Shown: piece after piece, positions 58,584 through 64,000 of the stretch
Numbering within the stretch: position 1 is the stretch's first letter
How the letters are laid out: every line of letters starts with the position of its first letter
Origin: Sphingomonadales bacterium
GTDB lineage: Bacteria > Pseudomonadota > Alphaproteobacteria > Sphingomonadales > Sphingomonadaceae
Assembly: GCA_014763545.1 (NCBI GenBank)
Contig: JACXVD010000008.1
Span: forward strand, 20,317-84,316
Length of the DNA stretch: 64,000 nt
Direction of reading: 5' to 3'
The notes under the pieces: generated by a model
Databases searched by the model: none
The model's input: the letters and a program-made list of their open reading frames with translations, nothing else
Told to the model about the DNA's origin: nothing
Translations under genes and position numbers: made by a program

Positions 58584-59237
58584 TCAGCTTCGCCCCTTCG
58601 GCTGCTCCAGCACCTTCTTCTTGAAGCTGCACAGATCCGCGACCTTGCAACGCCAGCATTCGGGCGTGCGCGCCTTGCAGACATAGCGGCCATGCAGGAT
58701 CAGCCAGTGATGCGCGCCCAGCCGGAAGGGGGCGGGGACGCGCTTTTCCAGCTTGGCCTCGACCTGCTCGGGGGTCTTGCCCTTCGCCAGCCCGGTGCGG
58801 TTGCCGACGCGGAAGATGTGGGTGTCGACCGCGAAGGTCTCCTGCCCGAACCAGCAATTGAGCACGACATTGGCGGTCTTGCGGCCCACGCCGGGCAGCG
58901 TGACCAGCGCCTCGCGGCTGTCCGGCACCTCTCCGCCATACTCGTCGACCAGCAGCTGGCTGAGCGCGATGACATTCTTCGCCTTGGAATTGAACAGGCC
59001 GATGGTCTTGATGTGCTGCTTCAGCCCCTCCTCGCCGAGGTCGAGCATCTGCTGCGGGGTCTTCACCTTGGCGAACAGCGCCCGGGTCGCCTTGTTGACC
59101 CCGACATCGGTCGCCTGCGCACTCAGCGCCACGGCCACCACCAGCTGGTAGCAATTGCCGAATTCCAGCTCGGTCTCGGGTGACGGATTGTCCTCCGCCA
59201 GCCGGCGGAAGAATTCGAAGATCTGGTCCTTGGTCAT
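58584..59237 (-). CDS. nth: Endonuclease III
   Basis: 217 residues. Helix-hairpin-helix LPGVGRKTANVVL with the catalytic Lys, the catalytic Asp in AVDTHIFRVGNR, and the [4Fe-4S] cluster Cys pattern CKARTPECWRCKVADLC. A base-excision DNA glycosylase/lyase for oxidised pyrimidines. ATG 59237 overlaps the stop of the gene upstream. Confidence 0.96.
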   Translation of the reverse strand: MTKDQIFEFFRRLAEDNPSPETELEFGNCYQLVVAVALSAQATDVGVNKATRALFAKVKTPQQMLDLGEEGLKQHIKTIGLFNSKAKNVIALSQLLVDEYGGEVPDSREALVTLPGVGRKTANVVLNCWFGQETFAVDTHIFRVGNRTGLAKGKTPEQVEAKLEKRVPAPFRLGAHHWLILHGRYVCKARTPECWRCKVADLCSFKKKVLEQPKGRS

Positions 59238-59779
59238 GACGTGGGGCAGTCCTGGCGCAACCAGTGGCGCATCTGCGGGAAACGTGGCTGGTTGCAGTCC
59301 GGCCCGGCGCCGTCGGGTGCGGTCATGCCGAAAAAGCCGAGCAGCGGCGCGCCGATGTAGTGCCCGGCGGAGAAGGTTTCCGCCAGCCATGGGCCGTCGC
59401 CGCGATAACCGCCGCTGTGGAACAGCTGCTCCACCGGCAGGCCGCAGGCAAGCGCGGCGGCGTAGGACCACGCAAGGCTGGCCATTTCATCGCCGCCATC
59501 GGCCTCGATCGGGCCGAGCGCAGGGCGGGCTGACGGGTCGCAAACGGCGATATGGCCGCCTTCGTGCAGCAGGTCGCCCGGCCACACCGGGGTCGCCGGA
59601 TCGACCAGCAGTCGCCCGCCGACGATGGCCAGCCCGTCGAGCAATTGCGCCTCCTGCCCAGCCTCCAGCCAGTCGACTTCGATCCCGATGCGGTCGAGGA
59701 AGGCGAGGCATTGCGCGGCGGCAGCCTGCCCGCCGCCTTCCTCGTGCCAGCGGCATTGCTGGGCTGTGACCGGGCTCAT
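59234..59779 (-). CDS. HExxH-motif protein of unknown function
   Basis: 181 residues. LLHEGGHIAV contains HEGGH, the zinc-binding motif of metallopeptidases, followed by an Asp/Glu-rich part. The family is not recognised; a zinc-dependent peptidase is possible. ATGA overlaps link it to the channel gene upstream and nth downstream. Confidence 0.6.
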   Translation of the reverse strand: MSPVTAQQCRWHEEGGGQAAAAQCLAFLDRIGIEVDWLEAGQEAQLLDGLAIVGGRLLVDPATPVWPGDLLHEGGHIAVCDPSARPALGPIEADGGDEMASLAWSYAAALACGLPVEQLFHSGGYRGDGPWLAETFSAGHYIGAPLLGFFGMTAPDGAGPDCNQPRFPQMRHWLRQDCPTS

Positions 59780-60657
59780 TCCGGCGACCGCGCGTTGCGC
59801 CGTTCGAGCGCGGCGAGCTTGGCCTCGACCTGTTCGTCGATCTGGTCCAGCCGCGCGAGGTGTCGGCGCATCGCGTCGAGCTTGGCATCGCGGCGGCGCT
59901 GCATCGCTTCGGAAAAGGCCGCTGCGATAATGCCGGTCGGCATGGCGACGAAGGCGATGCCCGACAGCGCCACGATCGAGGCAAAGATCTTGCCCAGCGG
60001 GGTGATCGGCACCGCATCGCCGTAGCCGACCGTGGTGAAGGTGTTGATCGACCACCACAGCGCGCGCGGGATCGATCCGAATTCCTCCGGCTGGACATGC
60101 CCCTCGGCCATATAGAGCGCGGTGGCGCCGAACAGCAGCAGGATCGTCGCCAGCGCCATGGTGACGATCAGATCGTCGCCGCGTTCGGCCACCGCGCCCC
60201 AGACTTCCTTGATCGCCTTGGAGAAACGGCCGAATTTCATCACCGCCACCACGCGCAACAGGCGGACCGTGCGCAGCATCGCCGCATCGGCGGTGATGAT
60301 CGGCATCAGGGTGGATATGACCACGATCAGGTCGATCAGCCCCAGCGGCGACCGGATGAAGCGCCAGCGCTTCCGCCATGCGCTGCCCGGTCCCGGCGCC
60401 TCCGCCGCGGCGTAGATGCGGGCGCAATATTCGAACAGGAAGATTGCCCCGAACACCAGCTCGCTCAGCAACAGCAGATGGTGCCACTCGCCGCTGATGT
60501 CCGGCTCGGTCGACAGCGCCCCCGATGCCACCGCCAGCAGGATGGTCACGACCAGCAGTTTGTTGAGCAGGGTCAGCCTGCCGTCGGGTTCGGCGCCGAC
60601 GAACAGCTGGTGGTAGAGCTTGCTGCGCAATGTCGCGATCTGCCCCCCTTCGCTCAC
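59776..60657 (-). CDS. Voltage-gated-type potassium channel
   Basis: 293 residues. Six membrane segments with an Arg-rich S4-like helix (MLRTVRLLRVVAVMKFGR), the pore helix and selectivity filter TTVGYGD, and a C-terminal coiled coil. GTG 60657 starts it, since the stretch before is not protein-like. It conducts K+ across the inner membrane. Confidence 0.9.
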   Translation of the reverse strand: MSEGGQIATLRSKLYHQLFVGAEPDGRLTLLNKLLVVTILLAVASGALSTEPDISGEWHHLLLLSELVFGAIFLFEYCARIYAAAEAPGPGSAWRKRWRFIRSPLGLIDLIVVISTLMPIITADAAMLRTVRLLRVVAVMKFGRFSKAIKEVWGAVAERGDDLIVTMALATILLLFGATALYMAEGHVQPEEFGSIPRALWWSINTFTTVGYGDAVPITPLGKIFASIVALSGIAFVAMPTGIIAAAFSEAMQRRRDAKLDAMRRHLARLDQIDEQVEAKLAALERRNARSPE

Positions 60658-60680
60658 CCTGTGTACCCCTTCAGTCCGTT

Positions 60681-61409
60681 TCAGAGCCCGAGCACTTGCG
60701 GCATGGTGTAACGCCCTGCCGGTTGCCCGACGATCCATTCCGCTGCCTTCACCGCGCCGCGGGCGAAGATCATGCGATTTTCCGCGCTGTGCGACAGGAT
60801 CAGCCGCTCCTGCTCGCCCGCCAGGATGACGCTGTGTTCGCCCGCGACCGTGCCGCCGCGCAGCGCGGCAAAGCCGATCGCGCCCGGCGTGCGTGCGCCG
60901 GTATGCCCGTCGCGCCCGCTTTCGGTATAATCGGCCAGCGCAATTCCGCGCCCTTCGGCGGCCGCCTCGCCCAGCAGCTGCGCGGTGCCCGATGGGGCAT
61001 CGACCTTCATCCGGTGGTGCATCTCGACGATCTCGATATCCCACTCCGGCCCGAGCCGGCTGGCCGCCTCGCGCACCAGATGCGCCAGCAAGGTGACGCC
61101 GAGCGAAGTATTGCCGGTTTGCAGCACCGCGATCTGGCTGGCCGCCTCGTCGATCGCGGCATGGTGCTCGGCGCCCAGCCCGGTGGTGCCGATCACCAGC
61201 GGGATATGCGCGGCGCAGGCCGCCGCAAGATTGGCTGCGAGCGCCGCAGGGGCGGAAAAGTCGACCAGCACATCGCTGGCCGCCGCCAGCGCTGCCACGT
61301 CGCCGCCCTTGTCGATCCCGCCCGAACAGTGGTGCCCGGCAGCCGCAATGGCATCGGCCAGTGCCTGGCCCATGCGCCCCTGGCTTCCGATGATTCCAAT
61401 TCTTGCCAC
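60681..61409 (-). CDS. dapB: 4-hydroxy-tetrahydrodipicolinate reductase
   Basis: 242 residues from GTG 61409. NAD(P)-binding IGIIGSQGRMGQA, then TGLGAEHHAAIDEAA, the substrate signature EMHHRMKVDAPSGTA and the end GRYTMPQVLGL. Second reductive step towards diaminopimelate/lysine. GGGGAAAA upstream. The sirtuin gene diverges from it. Confidence 0.95.
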   Translation of the reverse strand: MARIGIIGSQGRMGQALADAIAAAGHHCSGGIDKGGDVAALAAASDVLVDFSAPAALAANLAAACAAHIPLVIGTTGLGAEHHAAIDEAASQIAVLQTGNTSLGVTLLAHLVREAASRLGPEWDIEIVEMHHRMKVDAPSGTAQLLGEAAAEGRGIALADYTESGRDGHTGARTPGAIGFAALRGGTVAGEHSVILAGEQERLILSHSAENRMIFARGAVKAAEWIVGQPAGRYTMPQVLGL

Positions 61410-61507
61410 AGATTTTCCCCGTTCGGCCCAAGCTTGTCGAAGCCGTGCACTTTCTTCAAGTAGAAGAACAGCCTTTCGACCGGCTCGCGCCATATGGACT
61501 GGGTATC

Positions 61508-62221
61508 ATGGTCAGCAACATCGTCATCCTCACCGGGGCCGGGATCAGCGCGGAAAGCGGGATCGACACGTTCCGCGACGGGGGCGGGCTGTGGGAACAG
61601 CACCGGGTGGAAGATGTCGCCACGCCCGAGGCCTTCGCGCGCGATCCCGACCTGGTGCACCGGTTCTACGACATGCGGCGCGAGGCCATCCAGGCGAAGC
61701 TGCCCAATCCTGCGCATGGCGCGCTGGCGCGACTGGACGCAGTGTGGAACGGGCGCCTGCTGATCGTCACCCAGAATGTCGACGATCTGCACGAACGCGC
61801 GGGCGCGCGGCGGGTGCTGCATATGCATGGCGAACATCTGAAGGCGTGGTGCACCGCCTGCGACGTCCGCTCTCCCTGGCGCGAGCCGTTGATCGACCGC
61901 CCGCCATGTCCGGTATGCCAATCGCGCAGCCTGCGGCCCGACATCGTGTGGTTCGGCGAGATGCCCTACCGCATGGGTGAGATCTATGCCGCGCTGCGCG
62001 AGGCCGACCTGTTCGTCAGCATCGGCACCTCGGGCGCAGTCTATCCCGCCGCCGGTCTCGTGCGCGACGCACGCGAACTGGGCATCGAGACGCTGGAACT
62101 CAATCTCGAGCCGAGCCAGGGTTCGCAATGGTTCCACGCGGCGCGGCACGGCCCGGCGAGCGAACTGGTGCCGGCATGGGTAGAGGAGGTGCTTGCCGGC
62201 GCGGGCAATTCAGGGCCCTAG
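61508..62221 (+). CDS. cobB: Sir2-family NAD-dependent protein deacylase (class III, CobB-like)
   Basis: 237 residues. GAGISAESGIDTFRDGG and TQNVDDLHERAG bind NAD, the catalytic His is in HMHGEH, and two Cys pairs (CTAC, CPVC) bind zinc. FYDMRR contains the Tyr-x-x-Arg pair that in class III sirtuins favours succinyl- and malonyl-lysine removal. ATG 61508 begins just ahead of the fold. Confidence 0.93.
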   Translation: MVSNIVILTGAGISAESGIDTFRDGGGLWEQHRVEDVATPEAFARDPDLVHRFYDMRREAIQAKLPNPAHGALARLDAVWNGRLLIVTQNVDDLHERAGARRVLHMHGEHLKAWCTACDVRSPWREPLIDRPPCPVCQSRSLRPDIVWFGEMPYRMGEIYAALREADLFVSIGTSGAVYPAAGLVRDARELGIETLELNLEPSQGSQWFHAARHGPASELVPAWVEEVLAGAGNSGP

Positions 62222-62224
62222 GCG

Positions 62225-62812
62225 CTAGCTGCCCCGCTCGTCCCCCATATCCCGCGCCGTCCACCTTCGGCGGATAAGCCACCCGGCTCCGGCGAGCAGC
62301 AGGCCGAGCGCGGCAATCGCCAATATGAAATGTTCCAGCGATCGCGGCTTGGCACCGATCGCGGCGAGGCCGGTGCCGAATACATAGCCGAAGCTGGCAA
62401 CAGCCGCCGCCCAGATCAGCGCCGCAACCACGTTAAGCGCGGCAAATCGCCGCCATTCGACCCCTGCCGTACCGATTGCCACCGGGCTGACGGTGCGCAG
62501 GCCCCACAGGAAGCGGAAGGCGAAGATGAAGCCCGTCGGGTGCCGTTCCACCGCGTCCAGCGCGCGGGCGAAGGCCTTGCGGGCGCGGATACGCGCGATG
62601 AATGCACTGTCGCGCGCGCTGCGACCCGCGAGGAACAGCGCCTGGTCGAGCAGCGAGGAGCCGATCGCAGCCGCCAGCACCACGCCCCAGAACGGCAGAA
62701 CGCCGTGGTGAGCGAACAGACCGCCGGTGGCAACGACCGTTTCGCCTTCGATTGCCGCACCCACACCGACCGCGAACAGGCCGTAGCGCGCAATGAAATG
62801 GTCCAGCCTCAC
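62225..62812 (-). CDS. DedA/VTT-family membrane protein
   Basis: 195 residues, GTG start overlapping the stop of the gene upstream. FAVGVGAAIEGETVVATGGL and GSSLLDQALFLAGRSAR, then FRFLWGLRTVSPVAIGTAGV with the conserved F-R-x3-G-R-like motif, mark the DedA group. Such proteins move undecaprenyl phosphate or other lipids across the membrane. Four to five spans. Confidence 0.88.
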   Translation of the reverse strand: MRLDHFIARYGLFAVGVGAAIEGETVVATGGLFAHHGVLPFWGVVLAAAIGSSLLDQALFLAGRSARDSAFIARIRARKAFARALDAVERHPTGFIFAFRFLWGLRTVSPVAIGTAGVEWRRFAALNVVAALIWAAAVASFGYVFGTGLAAIGAKPRSLEHFILAIAALGLLLAGAGWLIRRRWTARDMGDERGS

Positions 62813-63606
62813 GCGGGCGGAGCGGTGCCCGCACCACAGGCACGGCAGGCCGGGTCCTTGGGCAGGCGCATGGTGCGCATGCCCGGTTGCAGCCCGTCGA
62901 GCAGGTGCAGCTTGCCCCATTGCGGATCGCCAAGCGTGCTGACGCCTGCCAGCAGCACGCGGATCGCCTGCATCGCGGCGAAGGTTGCGGTCCACCCGGC
63001 CATGGCCCCCAGCATCCCGTCGTCGGCGCAGGTATCGCAATCCTCCGCGTCGAAGGCGTCGCCGACGAAACAGCGATAGCAAGGCTGGTCGGGCAAATGT
63101 CCCGCAAAGGCGCCGACCTGCCCCTGGAACCGGCCGACTGCTGCGCTGAGCAGCGGTATCCGGGCGGCCACGCAGGCGTCGGACACGGCGAGGCGGGTGG
63201 CGAAATTGTCGCAGCCGTCGAGGACGAGGTCGGCCCCGGCGATGATCTCGCCCGCATTGGCGGCGTCGATCCGCAGCGCCAGCGCGCGCACTTCCAGCGC
63301 CGGGTCGAAAGCCTCGACCCATGCCTCGCCCCGTTCGGCCTTGAGCGCGCCGACATCGTGGGCAGTGAAGATCGTCTGGCGCTGGAGATTGCTCTCGTCC
63401 ACCCGGTCATCGTCGACCAGCGTCAGCTTCCCGATCCCGGCTGCGGCGAGATATTGCAGCGCGGGCGAGCCGATCCCGCCCAGGCCGATCAGTACCACAT
63501 GGCTACCCGCCAGCGCTGCCTGCCCTGCGCCGCCAATCTCGGGCAGCACGATATGGCGCGCGAAACGTGGCAGGCGTTCCGGCGGGATGGCGGGCGGTAT
63601 GGTCAT
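62809..63606 (-). CDS. moeB: MoeB/ThiF-type adenylyltransferase
   Basis: 265 residues. RFARHIVLPEIGGAGQAAL, the nucleotide-binding IGLGGIGSPALQYLAAAGIG, DDRVDESNLQRQTIF and the zinc Cys pairs CYRC and CRAC. It adenylates the C-terminus of a ubiquitin-like sulfur carrier (MoaD or ThiS). No rhodanese domain is fused. Coupled by overlap to the DedA and DUF983 genes. Confidence 0.9.
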   Translation of the reverse strand: MTIPPAIPPERLPRFARHIVLPEIGGAGQAALAGSHVVLIGLGGIGSPALQYLAAAGIGKLTLVDDDRVDESNLQRQTIFTAHDVGALKAERGEAWVEAFDPALEVRALALRIDAANAGEIIAGADLVLDGCDNFATRLAVSDACVAARIPLLSAAVGRFQGQVGAFAGHLPDQPCYRCFVGDAFDAEDCDTCADDGMLGAMAGWTATFAAMQAIRVLLAGVSTLGDPQWGKLHLLDGLQPGMRTMRLPKDPACRACGAGTAPPA

Positions 63607-64000
63607 TCCGCGCCCGGCCGTTCGCGGGTGTAGCCCATCAGGCCGAGCCACCATTGCGCGGCGATCACCATGCCCTTGGCCGGTTGGAGGATCGCCAGCA
63701 TCAGCCCGATCGCCAGCGCGACCACGATGGTTCCGGCAAGCCAGGTCGGCAATTGCCATTCGAACACGAACAGGATGATCACCGGGGCAAGCAGGTGCCC
63801 GGTCAGCAGGATTGCGATGTAGGGCGGAATGTCGTCTGCGCTGGCCAGCGACCAGTCGTGCCCGCAGGCCCGGCAGCGATCGACCGGCTTCAACCATTTA
63901 CGAAACAGATTGGCATGGCCGCAGCGTGGGCACTGCCCGCCACCTTTGCTCAGGCGGCGCTGCGCGGCATCCGCGGGCAGGGCGGTGGGCGGGGTGGGGG
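63603..64000 (-). CDS. DUF983 membrane protein, start outside window
   Basis: At least 132 residues; the frame stays open past base 64000. A zinc ribbon CPRCGHANLFRKWLKPVDRC with CRACGHDW is followed by two membrane spans (PYIAILLTGHLLAPVIILFV, GTIVVALAIGLMLAIL). This is the DUF983 layout; the role is unknown. A TTG at 63893 would begin after the first Cys pair and is not likely the start. Confidence 0.85.
   Translation of the reverse strand, partial: PTPPTALPADAAQRRLSKGGGQCPRCGHANLFRKWLKPVDRCRACGHDWSLASADDIPPYIAILLTGHLLAPVIILFVFEWQLPTWLAGTIVVALAIGLMLAILQPAKGMVIAAQWWLGLMGYTRERPGAE

Noticed and set aside
1..64000. tRNA, rRNA or riboswitch genes
   Set aside because: I looked for cloverleaf-like segments, rRNA landmarks and an FMN riboswitch before ribB and found none that I could support by eye.

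Overview
The window is high-GC DNA from an alphaproteobacterium, most likely a member of the Sphingomonadales (Erythrobacteraceae or Sphingomonadaceae). This rests on my recognition of the protein sequences (ComM, RnpA, YidC, EngB, an HTH-RibB fusion, DapE/DapB) and on the heavy use of GTG/TTG starts and ATGA overlaps; no search was run.

Layout. (1) 1-6422, chromosome: the end of a GH30 glycosidase, an FucP-like sugar transporter, an SGNH hydrolase, a broken glpD, a LacI-type regulator and most of comM. (2) 6428-47150, a 40,723-bp Mu-like transposable prophage inserted inside comM. Its ends are 5'-TGT...ACA-3' and it is flanked by a 5-bp direct repeat GCCTC at 6423-6427 and 47151-47155. Removing the element and one repeat copy restores one comM reading frame of 502 codons starting at a TTG at 47194. 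(3) 47156-64000, chromosome: a ClpP-like secreted protein, the rpmH-rnpA-yidD-yidC-engB cluster, ribB, a glutathione S-transferase, an S1/P1 nuclease, dapE, a cation symporter, nth, a K+ channel, dapB, a sirtuin, a DedA protein, a MoeB/ThiF protein and a DUF983 protein.

Prophage organisation. A leftward lysogeny arm (S24-type repressor plus a lipoprotein) faces a rightward early operon that begins with a Ner-like regulator. Unlike Mu, nearly 5 kb of accessory genes (a solo MuA-like beta-barrel protein, ParB-like protein, DNA methyltransferase, small HTH and LexA-like proteins) lie between ner and the transposase A gene. Then come MuB, a DnaA-domain-IV-like protein, GemA and Mor. The late region holds endolysin, an Rz gene with an embedded Rz1, a tail protein with an SGNH esterase domain, a holin candidate, terminase, portal, F head protein, protease/scaffold, major capsid, sheath, tube, frameshifted chaperones, tape measure, baseplate and fibre genes. 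The right end, where Mu keeps mom, holds a DUF1643 gene and the C-terminal stump of a DNA adenine methylase.

Most notable: a CarF/TMEM189 (plasmanylethanolamine desaturase) family membrane enzyme embedded with ATGA overlaps in the tail-morphogenesis operon; a TAG codon that separates head protein F from a further 165-codon in-frame nuclease-like module; a G GGA AAC -1 frameshift site in the tail chaperone genes; a stand-alone copy of the MuA beta-barrel domain; and a fused HTH-RibB gene preceded by an array of TGTGAT half-sites.
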